A stretch of 64,000 nucleotides of DNA from Buchnera aphidicola (Nurudea yanoniella) (GTDB taxonomy: Bacteria; Pseudomonadota; Gammaproteobacteria; Enterobacterales; Enterobacteriaceae). The notes under the pieces were generated by a model. That model saw nothing but the letters and a program-made list of their open reading frames with translations. It was not told the origin of the DNA and ran no database searches. The position numbers were made by a program, and so were the translations under genes. Below, one piece after another: positions 1 through 13,980 of the stretch (positions are counted from its first letter, which is position 1; every line of letters begins with the position of its first letter). Location of the stretch: positions 1-64,000 of the forward strand of contig CP140036.1 of NCBI GenBank assembly GCA_039829995.1, written 5' to 3'.

Positions 1-1896
1 ATGCTATTTAAAAAAAATTTTGATGTTATAGTAATAGGAGGAGGCCATGCAGGAATTGAAGCTGCAGCGGCAGCTTCCAGAATGGGAAGCTTTACTTTAT
101 TAGTTACTCAAAAAATAAGAACTATTGGTGCATTATCCTGTAATCCTGCTATTGGTGGTATTGGAAAAAGTCAATTAGTAAAAGAAATTGATGCTTTAGG
201 TGGAATTATGGCAAGAAGTATTGATAAATCAGGAATTCAATTTAGATTTCTAAATTCTAAAAAAGGTCCTGCTGTACGTTCAACTAGAGCTCAAGCAGAT
301 AGAAAAATTTATAGAAAAAATATTAAAAATTTTTTAAAATCACAAGATAAATTAGTTATATTAGAAGAAGAAGTTAAAGATCTCATTATATATAATTATT
401 GCATTCAAGGAATTATAACAAACGATGAAACTCGATTTTTTTCGCAATCGGTAATTTTAACTACTGGGACTTTTCTAAAAGGAAAAATTTGCATTGGTCA
501 AAATAGTTTTAGTGGCGGAAGAATGGGAAATAATGCTTCTATTAATTTAGCAATTAAACTTCGTGAACTTTTTATGAAAGTATCACGATTAAAGACTGGT
601 ACACCTCCTAGATTAGATAAAAAAACAATTAATTTTAGTGTTTTACAACCTCAATATAGCGATTATCCTTTACCAGTATTTTCATTTATTGGAAATATAT
701 TAGAACATCCAAAACAAATTCCTTGCTATATTACATATACTAACGAGAAAACTCATTCAATTGTAAAAAATAACCTTAATTATAGTGCAATATATTCAGG
801 TATGATAAAAGGAATAGGTCCTCAATATTGTCCTTCTATTGAAGATAAAGTAGTGAACTTTTCAAATAAGTTAAAACATCAGATCTTTTTAGAACCTGGA
901 GGATTATCAGGAACTGAAATATATCCTAATGGAATTTCAACTAGTTTACCTGAAAAAATTCAAATAGAGATGGTGAGATCTATAAAAGGATTAGAACAAG
1001 CTAAAATTATATGTCCTGGCTATGCTATTGAATATGATTATTTTGATCCTAGAAATCTTAAATTAACTTTAGAGAGTAAATTTATTTCAGGTTTATTTTT
1101 ATCTGGTCAAATAAATGGTACTACTGGATATGAAGAAGCTGCAGCACAAGGTTTATTAGCTGGAATAAATGCATCTTTACATGCATCAAATAAAGAAGCA
1201 TGGTTTCCTAAACGTAATGAAGCTTATTTGGGTGTTTTAATAGATGATTTATGTACTAAAGGAACAAAAGAACCTTATCGCATGTTTACAGCTCGAGCTG
1301 AGTATCGTTTAATTCTTCGAGAAGATAATGCAGATTTACGCTTAACAGAAATTGGAAAAAAACTAGGTTTAATATGTGATGCAAGATGGAAACGTTATAA
1401 TCAAAAATTGAAAAATATTGAAAATGAATCATCTCGTTTAAAAAATTTAATCATTAATCCTTCTCTAAATAATACTCATCAATTAAATAAATTTTTCAAA
1501 TTTAAATTAAATAAAAAAATGAATGCAAAAGAACTATTAAAACAACCAGAAATTACCTATAAAAATTTAATGTTATTAGATGAATTTGGATCAGGAATAA
1601 ATGATATAGAAGCTATTCAACAAATAGAAATCCAAGAAAAATATTCAGGGTATATTTCTAGGCAAAATAAAGAAATTAAAAAATATTTAAATAAAGAAAA
1701 TATAACATTATTTAAAATAAAAAATTATCATGAAGTAAAAGGTTTATCTAACGAAGTAATTTCAAAATTAAATTTTTATAAACCTTATTCTATTGGTCAA
1801 GCGTCTCGAATTTCCGGGATTACACCAGCTGCTATTTCAACTTTATTAATTTATTTAAAGAAAAATTATAATAAAAAAAACCTTATAATTTCTTAA
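1..1896 (+). CDS. mnmG: tRNA uridine-5-carboxymethylaminomethyl modification enzyme MnmG (GidA)
   Basis: MnmG is the FAD-binding partner of MnmE. Together they install the cmnm5 group on U34 of tRNAs reading NNA/NNG codons. The 631-residue product matches the usual family length (629 in E. coli). An FAD-binding dinucleotide motif (GGGHAG) lies near residues 13-18, and the conserved segments [10 protein letters not shown] (about 47-56), GTPPR and the C-terminal ARAEYRL stretch are all readable. The ATG is the first base of the window, so upstream signals are not visible. Its partner mnmE lies at 15655-17028. The gene is intact, and mnmG next to atpB is a standard Buchnera junction. Confidence 0.97.
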   Translation: MLFKKNFDVIVIGGGHAGIEAAAAASRMGSFTLLVTQKIRTIGALSCNPAIGGIGKSQLVKEIDALGGIMARSIDKSGIQFRFLNSKKGPAVRSTRAQADRKIYRKNIKNFLKSQDKLVILEEEVKDLIIYNYCIQGIITNDETRFFSQSVILTTGTFLKGKICIGQNSFSGGRMGNNASINLAIKLRELFMKVSRLKTGTPPRLDKKTINFSVLQPQYSDYPLPVFSFIGNILEHPKQIPCYITYTNEKTHSIVKNNLNYSAIYSGMIKGIGPQYCPSIEDKVVNFSNKLKHQIFLEPGGLSGTEIYPNGISTSLPEKIQIEMVRSIKGLEQAKIICPGYAIEYDYFDPRNLKLTLESKFISGLFLSGQINGTTGYEEAAAQGLLAGINASLHASNKEAWFPKRNEAYLGVLIDDLCTKGTKEPYRMFTARAEYRLILREDNADLRLTEIGKKLGLICDARWKRYNQKLKNIENESSRLKNLIINPSLNNTHQLNKFFKFKLNKKMNAKELLKQPEITYKNLMLLDEFGSGINDIEAIQQIEIQEKYSGYISRQNKEIKKYLNKENITLFKIKNYHEVKGLSNEVISKLNFYKPYSIGQASRISGITPAAISTLLIYLKKNYNKKNLIIS

Positions 1897-1999
1897 AATA
1901 ATAATAATAATTTTTATTATAAATAAATATTTCTTTAAAAATTAATATATTTATATTTTGTTTTTTAAATTCCAGATAAAATTATATTAAAGTTTTTAA

Positions 2000-2854
<855 letters not shown>

Positions 2855-2868
2855 TATAAATACTTTAA

Positions 2869-3129
<261 letters not shown>

Positions 3130-3176
3130 TATTTTTTTATATTTGTATTAAAATATTTTATATTTATATATTTTTT

Positions 3177-3207
3177 TCTTTACGTTATCTTCTATATAAC
3201 GTAAAGA
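3177..3207 (+). promoter_or_regulatory. Perfect 12-bp inverted repeat between atpE and atpF
   Basis: Arms at 3177-3188 (TCTTTACGTTAT) and 3196-3207 (ATAACGTAAAGA) are exact reverse complements around a 7-nt loop. The hairpin lies inside the ATP synthase operon, immediately after the c-subunit gene. It is followed by a T-rich but not continuous stretch, so it could be a leaky terminator or a 3' stabiliser of the atpBE part of the message. The structure is directly visible; the role is inferred. Confidence 0.6.
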
Positions 3208-3240
3208 TATATGTTTTTTAATAAAAAAAGGAAAGATAAT

Positions 3241-3720
3241 ATGAATTTCAATGCGACTATATTAGGTCAAGCAATTTCATTTTTTTTATTTGTTTTTTTT
3301 TGTATGAAATATATATGGCCTCCTATTATGTGTGCAATAAATAATAGACAAAAGAAAATATCAAATTCTTTATTAAATATTCAGAATAAAAGAAAAAAAC
3401 TAGATTCTTATCGAATACAAATAAAAAATGAAATGAAAAATGTCAAAAAAGTTACTAAAGAAATTATTGATCAAACAAATAAAAAAAGAAATATTATTTT
3501 AGAAAATGCTAAAATTCAAGCTCAAAAAGAAAAGGAAAAAGTTTTAGAACAAACTCAATCTGAAATAAAAATAGCATATAAAAAATTAAAATATCAATTA
3601 AATCAAGAAGTGAGCGAAATAGCTATTAAAATTTCAAAAAAAATAATAGAAAATAAAATTAATGAAAAAAAAATGAAAAATATTGTTGATGATTTAATTC
3701 AAAAATTAACAAGGACATAA
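3241..3720 (+). CDS. atpF: F1Fo ATP synthase subunit b
   Basis: Subunit b is the peripheral stalk protein, with one N-terminal membrane helix and a long charged coiled coil that joins Fo to F1. I chose the ATG at 3241 rather than an upstream in-frame start at 3211. The sequence from 3241 (MNFNATILGQAISF) aligns with the family N-terminus and has an AAAGGAAAGAT ribosome-binding site directly upstream. The product is 159 residues against 156 in E. coli. After residue ~30 the protein is very lysine rich, as expected for an AT-biased endosymbiont. It is followed 5 bp later by atpH. Confidence 0.95.
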   Translation: MNFNATILGQAISFFLFVFFCMKYIWPPIMCAINNRQKKISNSLLNIQNKRKKLDSYRIQIKNEMKNVKKVTKEIIDQTNKKRNIILENAKIQAQKEKEKVLEQTQSEIKIAYKKLKYQLNQEVSEIAIKISKKIIENKINEKKMKNIVDDLIQKLTRT

Positions 3721-3725
3721 TATTA

Positions 3726-4259
3726 ATGGCAACATTAAAAAGTATAGCAAGACCGTATGCTTATGCAATTTACAAATTTTCTGTTTTTCATAATTCAATT
3801 GATTCTTGGAAAACAATGTTAAAATATATGGTTAATATATCTAATCATGAAAAAATTAAAAAAATTATTTTAAGTAAATTTTTTCTAAGGCAAATAGAAA
3901 AAATTTTTATTTCTATTTGTGGGGAAAAAATTGATAAATATGCACAAAATTTTATAAAAATTTTAGCACAAAATAAACGTTTAATTTTATTAGAAAGTAT
4001 ATATACAGAATTTATTTCTTTGTGTGATATTTATGAAAATATTACACATATTACAGTTTTTTCAGCTTATATATTAACTCAAAACCAATTAGATAATATC
4101 AATAAGATCTTTGAAAAAAAATTATCTAAAAAAATAAATATAAAATGCAAAATAAAAAAAGATTTAATTGACGGTTTTGTTATTAAATATAATGATATGG
4201 TAATTAATTTGTCTATTCAGTATCAATTAAAAAGATTACTGTATTTTTTACAACGTTAA
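3726..4259 (+). CDS. atpH: F1Fo ATP synthase subunit delta
   Basis: Delta links the top of F1 to the b-dimer stalk. The 177-residue product has the same length as E. coli AtpH. Recognisable family parts are the N-terminal IARPYAYAIYKFS and the C-terminal region around DGFVIKYNDMVINLSIQYQLKRL (key pieces: DGFVIK and the final RL). Sequence similarity is lower than for alpha and beta, which is normal for this fast-evolving subunit. It lies between atpF and atpA with minimal spacing, which supports the assignment. Confidence 0.95.
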   Translation: MATLKSIARPYAYAIYKFSVFHNSIDSWKTMLKYMVNISNHEKIKKIILSKFFLRQIEKIFISICGEKIDKYAQNFIKILAQNKRLILLESIYTEFISLCDIYENITHITVFSAYILTQNQLDNINKIFEKKLSKKINIKCKIKKDLIDGFVIKYNDMVINLSIQYQLKRLLYFLQR

Positions 4260-4268
4260 GAGAAAAAT

Positions 4269-5810
4269 ATGCATCTAACTTCTAATGAAATCAGCGAAAT
4301 AATAGAAAAAAGAATTTCTGAATTTGATATTATTAGTAATACATACAATGAAGGAACAATTACTACTGTAAGTGACGGCATTATACATATTTATGGTTTA
4401 TCTAATGTTATGCAAGGGGAAATGTTGTCATTACCTAAAAATAGATATGCTATAGCATTAAATTTAGAACGGGACTCTGTAGGTGCTATAGTAATGGGTG
4501 ATTATAGATATATTTCTGAGGGAGATAAAGTTCAATGCACTGGTCAAATATTTGACGTCCCGGTTGGTCCTAATTTTTTAGGACGTGTGGTCAATGCTTT
4601 AGGAATTCCAATTGATGGAAAAGGACCAATAAAAGAAGAAAAACGTCTTCCTATAGAATCTCCTGCTCCAGGAGTAATCGATAGAGAAAAAATTAATAAA
4701 CCATTACAAACTGGATATAAATCAATTGATGCAATGGTTCCTATAGGATGTGGGCAACGTGAATTAATAATCGGAGATCGTCAAACTGGAAAAACAGCTT
4801 TAGCAATTGATACTATTATCAATCAAAAGCTATCTAAAATAAAGTGCATTTATGTTGCTATAGGACAGAAATTTTCTACAGTTTCTCATGTGGTAAAGAA
4901 ATTGGAAGATAATGATTCATTAAATCATACAATTGTTATTGTAGCCTCAGCTTCTGAAGTTGCTTCTTTACAATATTTAGTGCCATATTCTGGATGTGCT
5001 ATGGGTGAATATTTTAGAGATAATGGAGAAAATGCACTTATTGTGTATGATGATTTATCTAAACATGCTATAGCATATCGACAAATTTCTTTATTATTGA
5101 GACGTCCTCCAGGAAGAGAAGCTTTTCCTGGTGATATTTTTTATCTTCATTCTAGATTGTTAGAGAGATCTTGTAAAGTCAATTATCATTACTTAAATAA
5201 ATTTACAAAAAAGCATAAAAAAGATGAAACAGGTTCGTTAACAGCTCTTCCAATTATTGAAACGCAAGGAGGTGATGTATCATCATTTATTCCTACTAAT
5301 GTAATTTCTATTACAGATGGACAAATATTTTTAGAATCTAATTTATTTAATTCTGGAATTCGTCCAGCTATTAATCCTGGTATTTCAGTATCACGTATAG
5401 GAAGTGCTGCTCAATGCAAAATTATTCGACATGTTTCTTCTGGAATTCGCACAATTTTAGCTCAATATCAAGAATTAGCTTCGTTCTCACAATTTTCTTC
5501 TGATTTAGATGAAATTACTAGAAATCAATTAATTTATGGTAAGAAATTAATTGAGATTTTAAAACAGAAACAATATCAACCTATGTCTATTTCTGAACAA
5601 GCACTTATTTTATTTTCAGCAAATCAAGGTTTTATAAATGATGTTGATATCAATAAAATACGAGAGTTTGAAGAAGCATTAATTTCTTTTTCTCATGAAA
5701 AATTTGATGAATTTATGAATGATATTAACATACATGGTGAATTTAACAAAAATATAGAAAGTCAATTGTCTAATATAATTAACACTTTTAAATCAACTCA
5801 ATACTTATGA
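4269..5810 (+). CDS. atpA: F1Fo ATP synthase subunit alpha
   Basis: Alpha is the non-catalytic nucleotide-binding subunit of the F1 hexamer. At 513 residues it equals the E. coli length. The Walker A motif GDRQTGKTA lies near residues 169-177, and the family signature with [17 protein letters not shown] is present toward the C-terminal half. It starts 9 bp after atpH with a GAGAAA ribosome-binding site. It appears fully functional. Confidence 0.98.
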   Translation: MHLTSNEISEIIEKRISEFDIISNTYNEGTITTVSDGIIHIYGLSNVMQGEMLSLPKNRYAIALNLERDSVGAIVMGDYRYISEGDKVQCTGQIFDVPVGPNFLGRVVNALGIPIDGKGPIKEEKRLPIESPAPGVIDREKINKPLQTGYKSIDAMVPIGCGQRELIIGDRQTGKTALAIDTIINQKLSKIKCIYVAIGQKFSTVSHVVKKLEDNDSLNHTIVIVASASEVASLQYLVPYSGCAMGEYFRDNGENALIVYDDLSKHAIAYRQISLLLRRPPGREAFPGDIFYLHSRLLERSCKVNYHYLNKFTKKHKKDETGSLTALPIIETQGGDVSSFIPTNVISITDGQIFLESNLFNSGIRPAINPGISVSRIGSAAQCKIIRHVSSGIRTILAQYQELASFSQFSSDLDEITRNQLIYGKKLIEILKQKQYQPMSISEQALILFSANQGFINDVDINKIREFEEALISFSHEKFDEFMNDINIHGEFNKNIESQLSNIINTFKSTQYL

Positions 5811-5852
5811 TTTAAAAGAAATAAATAATAGTAAATTTGAGAGAACAGACTT

Positions 5853-6719
5853 ATGTCTGAAATAAAAGAAATTCGCAATAAAATTTATTGTATTAAAAAT
5901 ACACAAAAAATTACGCGAGCAATGGAGATGATTTCTATCTCAAAAATGAAAAAATCAGAACTTAAAATGAATTCTGGCCGTCCATATTTAAATGTTACTC
6001 AAGCAATAGTAAACAATATCTTGAGTAATAATACTAAATACAAACATGTATTTTTTGAAAAAAGGGAGAGAAAACGAATTGGAATTATTATTATTTCTAC
6101 AGATAGAGGTTTATGTAGTTGTTTAAATACAACACTTTTTAAAAAAGTTAAGATATTTATTGAAACACAGAATAGTAAAAACATTACATGTAATTTATCT
6201 ATTTTAGGATTGAAAGGAATATCATTTTTTCAATTTTTGTCTAAAAACATAATATATAGCGAAACTAATTTAAAGAAAAATTATGAATTTTCAAATTATT
6301 TAAATTTTATAAACATTTTTATAAAATATTATAATGAGAAAAAAATCGACAATTTATTTGTTGCTTTTAATAAATTTAAAAATACTTTTATTCAAACACC
6401 ATTAATAATTCAATTATTACCTCTTTCGAAAAAAATAGATATCAAAAAAAAAAATAATTATTGGGATTATATATATGAATCTAATTCAAAACGTTTATTA
6501 GATAAATTGTTTAAAAACTATATACAATCTCAAATATACCAAGCTATTTTGGAAAATTATGCATGTGAACAAGTTGCTCGCATGATAGCAATGAAGCAAG
6601 CTACAGACAACAGTAAAAAATTGATTCAAGATCTACAAATTTCTTATAATAAAGCACGTCAAGATAACATTACACAAGAGCTAACCGAAATAGTTTCAGG
6701 TGCTTCTGCAATTTCATAA
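5853..6719 (+). CDS. atpG: F1Fo ATP synthase subunit gamma
   Basis: Gamma is the rotating central shaft of F1. The product has 288 residues (287 in E. coli). The two shaft helices are recognisable: the N-terminal IRNKIYCIKNTQKITRAMEM and the C-terminal stretch ending TQELTEIVSGASAIS, which fits inside the alpha3beta3 core. The middle domain is diverged and lysine/asparagine rich and contains a long A-tract near 6440, but the frame is maintained through it. A GAGAGAAC ribosome-binding site precedes the ATG. Confidence 0.97.
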   Translation: MSEIKEIRNKIYCIKNTQKITRAMEMISISKMKKSELKMNSGRPYLNVTQAIVNNILSNNTKYKHVFFEKRERKRIGIIIISTDRGLCSCLNTTLFKKVKIFIETQNSKNITCNLSILGLKGISFFQFLSKNIIYSETNLKKNYEFSNYLNFINIFIKYYNEKKIDNLFVAFNKFKNTFIQTPLIIQLLPLSKKIDIKKKNNYWDYIYESNSKRLLDKLFKNYIQSQIYQAILENYACEQVARMIAMKQATDNSKKLIQDLQISYNKARQDNITQELTEIVSGASAIS

Positions 6720-6729
6720 AATTAATTAA

Positions 6730-8139
<1,410 letters not shown>

Positions 8140-8154
8140 AAATGGATTTAAGTT

Positions 8155-8544
8155 ATGAATTATATTTTAAATGTAGTTAATCCTGAAGAATGTACTTATT
8201 TTGGAATAGTAAAAAGAATCCGAATTTTAGGCAGTAAAGGAGAATTAGGTATATATCCAGGTCATGTACAATTACTATCTTTTATTCAATCAGGAATTAT
8301 GTATTTTTTAGATAGAAATGAAAAAGCACACTATATTTATTTATCAGGAGGAATTTTAGAAATACAACCTACAGTAACAAATATTTTAACGAATATTTCC
8401 TCTAAAATTTCCAGTTTAGATAAAAAATCAATAGAGACAACAGAAAAAATACTAAGAAATCGCATAGAGAATAGTTATCTTACAAATAAAAAGAAAATAC
8501 TTAAAAATCTTTCTTGTGAATTAAATAAAATCAAATATGTTTAA
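8155..8544 (+). CDS. atpC: F1Fo ATP synthase subunit epsilon
   Basis: Epsilon couples gamma to the c-ring and regulates ATP hydrolysis. It has 129 residues, slightly shorter than the 139 of E. coli. The N-terminal beta-sandwich is recognisable (GSKGELGIYPGHVQLLSFIQSG and the later YLSGGILEIQP), and the C-terminal helical domain is shortened and lysine rich. It is the last gene of the atp operon. It converges on gyrB, with a hairpin in the 163-bp gap between them. Confidence 0.95.
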   Translation: MNYILNVVNPEECTYFGIVKRIRILGSKGELGIYPGHVQLLSFIQSGIMYFLDRNEKAHYIYLSGGILEIQPTVTNILTNISSKISSLDKKSIETTEKILRNRIENSYLTNKKKILKNLSCELNKIKYV

Positions 8545-8624
8545 GTAAAATTTTAAAAAATAAATTATTAAAATATTTAAAATTTTTTAATTACATACAA
8601 GTGAAGAAAATTATATAATTTCTA

Positions 8625-8661
8625 GCGGCAGAGAATAAAATAATAAAATTATTCCTGTCGC
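8625..8661. terminator. Hairpin between convergent atpC and gyrB
   Basis: The arms GCGGCAG-A-GAATAA (8625-8638) and TTATTCCTGTCGC (8649-8661) pair over 13 positions with one G-T wobble and one bulged A. The GC-rich base stands out in this AT-rich spacer. It lies between two converging operons, so a bidirectional terminator role is likely, although neither side shows a long uninterrupted T-run. Confidence 0.5.
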
Positions 8662-8707
8662 AAATGATAAAAATGTAAAAATATATTTTATTAATAAATA
8701 CTAATTT

Positions 8708-11191
<2,484 letters not shown>

Positions 11192-11278
11192 CTATGAATA
11201 GTTTTTTAGCGTTTGTATGTTGTTTTTAATTTTTATATAAATGAGAATAATAAATATTATTATATTCTTTATGTAGTT

Positions 11279-12394
11279 TTAGATTTTTAAAGGCATTAAA
11301 ATATATATTGATTTATAATTATAATAGTTTTCGTAATCATTTTGTTGAATTTGTATTCTAGAATTAGAATTATTTATAAACAAACATATTTCTTGACTTT
11401 CAATGACATTTAAGACATCTAACAAATAATGTGCATTAATAGAAACTTTAATATTAACATTAGAATAAATTATTTCTAATATTTCGTAGGCTTTTTCGTC
11501 ATATTGATTACTAGTAGTAATTTTTAGTTGATTTTTATCGTTTGTTATACATATACCTCGAAATTTTTCGTTAGATAAAATTATGATTCTTGACAGTGCT
11601 TCCTTAAATAAAAATGTATTAATAATAATTTTTTTTTCAGGATTTTTTAATATAACAGATGAATATTTTGGAAAATTTGCTGTAATTATTTTACTAGTAA
11701 AAATTGTATTATCTACATGAATTTGAAAATAATTATTGCTTATTTTTACAAATGCTAAATTTGAAGAATTGTTTAAAAACCGCAACAATTCGATTGCACA
11801 TTTTCTTGGTAATATTACAGAATAAAATTTACATAAGTGTTTTAAAGGTGTTTTACACATAGCCATGCGATAACCGTCAGTAGCTATAGCATATAAATGT
11901 TGATTACGTATTTCTAATAGTAATCCACTGAAAAAATTACGTAAGTCTTGAATAGCTATTGAAAATTGAGTCGTAAAAATAATATTTTTAAATGAATTTT
12001 GTGATATAAAGAAACTAATCTTATGTTTTATTTGTTTAAAACTAGGATAATTGTCTGAAGGAATTGTAGTTAATGAATAAAAACTAAGTTTTGAAAGAAT
12101 TTCTAATTTATCTTTTTTTAATGATATTATTATATTAGAATCTAAAGATAGTTTTCGACATACAGCTAATAATTTTTTCCCTGATACAGTTACACTTCCT
12201 TGTATATATGGAATAATATTACATGTATTGACTTGTATTTCTGATTCTAAATTTGTAGCAGTTAAAAATAAAGTATTTTTTTTTACTTCGATTAATATAT
12301 TTTCTAGTATAGGACTTAAAGTATTTTTTGTAATTAAATTACTAACTTTTTGTAAAAAATATAAAAGAATTTTTTTTTCTATTTCAAATTTCAT
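11279..12394 (-). CDS. dnaN: DNA polymerase III beta clamp
   Basis: This is the sliding clamp that tethers polymerase III to DNA. The 371-residue product matches the family (366 in E. coli). The three repeated clamp domains can be followed: an early LSPILENILIEVKKNTLFLTA block (LSPILENI...LTATNLE), a middle RNFFSGLLLEI and ATDGYRMAMC segment, and a C-terminal ending in YILMPLKI that matches the usual VMPMRL-type tail. It is transcribed away from rpmH. The upstream side, where dnaA normally stands, carries no gene here. Confidence 0.96.
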   Translation of the reverse strand: MKFEIEKKILLYFLQKVSNLITKNTLSPILENILIEVKKNTLFLTATNLESEIQVNTCNIIPYIQGSVTVSGKKLLAVCRKLSLDSNIIISLKKDKLEILSKLSFYSLTTIPSDNYPSFKQIKHKISFFISQNSFKNIIFTTQFSIAIQDLRNFFSGLLLEIRNQHLYAIATDGYRMAMCKTPLKHLCKFYSVILPRKCAIELLRFLNNSSNLAFVKISNNYFQIHVDNTIFTSKIITANFPKYSSVILKNPEKKIIINTFLFKEALSRIIILSNEKFRGICITNDKNQLKITTSNQYDEKAYEILEIIYSNVNIKVSINAHYLLDVLNVIESQEICLFINNSNSRIQIQQNDYENYYNYKSIYILMPLKI

Positions 12395-12428
12395 AAGTGT
12401 TTGTACAAAGAATTTTAAGTTAATTTAA

Positions 12429-13247
12429 TGTTTTTGTAATATGATTATTTTAAAATTAATTTTTAGTGTAAATGTATATTGATTATTTAAAATATCACAT
12501 TTTGAAAATATAATTTTTATTATTATTTTTTTATAAAAAATTACTTTTAAATTAAATAAAACATTAAGCACCACAAATATCATCTATGAATAATATTAAA
12601 AATAATCACATAATATTTTTCATATTATTTGAGTGTTATATAAAAAGTTTATTTTTATAAAAGTTTATTAAAAATTTTTCAAGATAAAATAAAAATATGA
12701 TATAAACAAATTATAAATTAATGTATAAAAATTCAATTTTTAAATTTTTATATTTAATTTAATGACATTCTCAAATTGTTAGATTCTCTTAAAATTAAGA
12801 ACTGAAAAAATGCTATATAAATACACTGAAAATTTATATATTTTATTAATATAATAATTAAATAATTAGTATTTTTATATTTATTGCAATATAAGTTATT
12901 TATTGATATTTTTATCTTTTAAAAAAATATAGATCTGTAACAAAATAAAAATTAATAATTTTTTAAATTTATGTTTAAAAATTAATTTATATATTAAAAT
13001 ATATATAAAAATATTTATATATATTAAAAAATTATATTTAAAGTCAAATATTTTTGAATTTTTTAAATTTAAGATGTTTATGTTGAGAAGTAATTAATTT
13101 TTATTTTTTATAATTTTAAAATAGTTGTATTAAAAATTTTGTTAAATTAATTAATACTATTTTTCATAATATAAAAATTGTTTTCATTCAATATTGTTTA
13201 ATTATACATATTATTTTAAACGATTAAAAAACAAGGATATTAAAAAA
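12429..13247. other. Gene-free AT-rich stretch at the dnaA position
   Basis: About 820 bases between dnaN and rpmH contain no open reading frame of useful length on either strand, no tRNA and no repeat beyond simple A/T runs. In E. coli and in other Buchnera genomes that I know, dnaA occupies this position. I cannot recognise a DnaA protein fragment or a good DnaA box; the nearest is TTATACATA at about 13202, one mismatch from consensus. The stretch must contain the start signals of rpmH, and the AAGGA before rpmH is its ribosome-binding site. Confidence 0.7.
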
Positions 13248-13394
13248 ATGAAACGCACTTTTCAACCTTCTTTATTGAAACGAAATAAATCTCATGGATT
13301 TAGAAAAAGAATGAGTACTAAAAATGGTCGTCATATATTATCGAATCGCCGATCTAAGTGTCGAAGTAATTTAACTGTTTCTTCTACGAAATAA
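13248..13394 (+). CDS. rpmH: 50S ribosomal protein L34
   Basis: L34 is a very small basic protein of the large ribosomal subunit. I start it at the ATG at 13248, giving 48 residues that begin [18 protein letters not shown], the invariant family N-terminus. An in-frame extension upstream to 13194 has no family support. An AAGGA ribosome-binding sequence lies about 11 bases before this ATG. It is the first gene of the conserved rpmH-rnpA-yidD-yidC-mnmE run. Confidence 0.96.
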   Translation: MKRTFQPSLLKRNKSHGFRKRMSTKNGRHILSNRRSKCRSNLTVSSTK

Positions 13395-13403
13395 TTATAA
13401 AAA

Positions 13404-13745
13404 ATGAAATTTTTTTTTAAAAAAAAAATGAAATTATTAACGAATTTACATTTTAAACATGTTTTTAACAAATCAAATAAAATAAAATGTCAAGAATTAA
13501 TTATTTTAAAGCGTAATAATAAATTAAGCTTTCCTCGTTTAGGAATTAGTATATCTCGAAAAAATATTCAACATGCACATAAAAGAAATAAAATTAAACG
13601 AATAATACGAGAAGTATTTAGATTAATACAATATGAATTAACTTATTCAGATTTTGTAGTAATTGTAAATCTTTATTTTAAACATTCAAATAATATAATT
13701 TTTAGGAGAAAATTAGAAAATTTATGGGTTCGATATTATCGTTAG
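13404..13745 (+). CDS. rnpA: Ribonuclease P protein component
   Basis: RnpA is the protein subunit that helps the RNase P RNA process tRNA 5' ends. The 113-residue product carries the signature block around HKRNKIKRIIREVFR (residues ~70-84), equivalent to the RNR motif of the family, plus the preceding PRLGISISRKN. The first 10 residues are encoded by a long A/T homopolymer; a second ATG at residue 9 could be the true start. The 3' end overlaps yidD by 22 bp, a classic arrangement in this locus. Confidence 0.95.
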   Translation: MKFFFKKKMKLLTNLHFKHVFNKSNKIKCQELIILKRNNKLSFPRLGISISRKNIQHAHKRNKIKRIIREVFRLIQYELTYSDFVVIVNLYFKHSNNIIFRRKLENLWVRYYR

Positions 13746-13960
13746 TTTCTCTATTATTTATTAAAATGATTGTATTTTATCAGCGATTTATTAGTATTTT
13801 ATTTATTCCTCGATGTAGATTTCAACCAACATGTTCAAATTATGCTTTGTCTGCTTTGTATCGTTTTGATTTAATGAGAGGATGTTTTCTTATAATCAAA
13901 AGAATATTGAAGTGTCATCCTTTTCATATTGGTGGTTATGATGATATACCAAAGAACTAA
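13724..13960 (+). CDS. yidD: Membrane protein insertion efficiency factor YidD
   Basis: YidD is a small amphipathic inner-membrane-associated protein thought to assist YidC-dependent insertion. The 78-residue product has the family core: FYQRFIS, the cysteine motif CRFQPTCSNYALSAL, and the C-terminal HPFHIGGYDDIP. It overlaps the end of rnpA and sits directly before yidC, which supports both the start and the role. Confidence 0.94.
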   Translation: MGSILSLVSLLFIKMIVFYQRFISILFIPRCRFQPTCSNYALSALYRFDLMRGCFLIIKRILKCHPFHIGGYDDIPKN

Positions 13961-13980
13961 AACAAAAGAGTGTATTAAAT

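Noticed and set aside
13196..13212. TTATACATA as a DnaA box and hence a replication origin at the dnaN-rpmH spacer
   Set aside because: It is a single site with one mismatch in 85 percent AT sequence, where chance matches are expected. No cluster of boxes is present.
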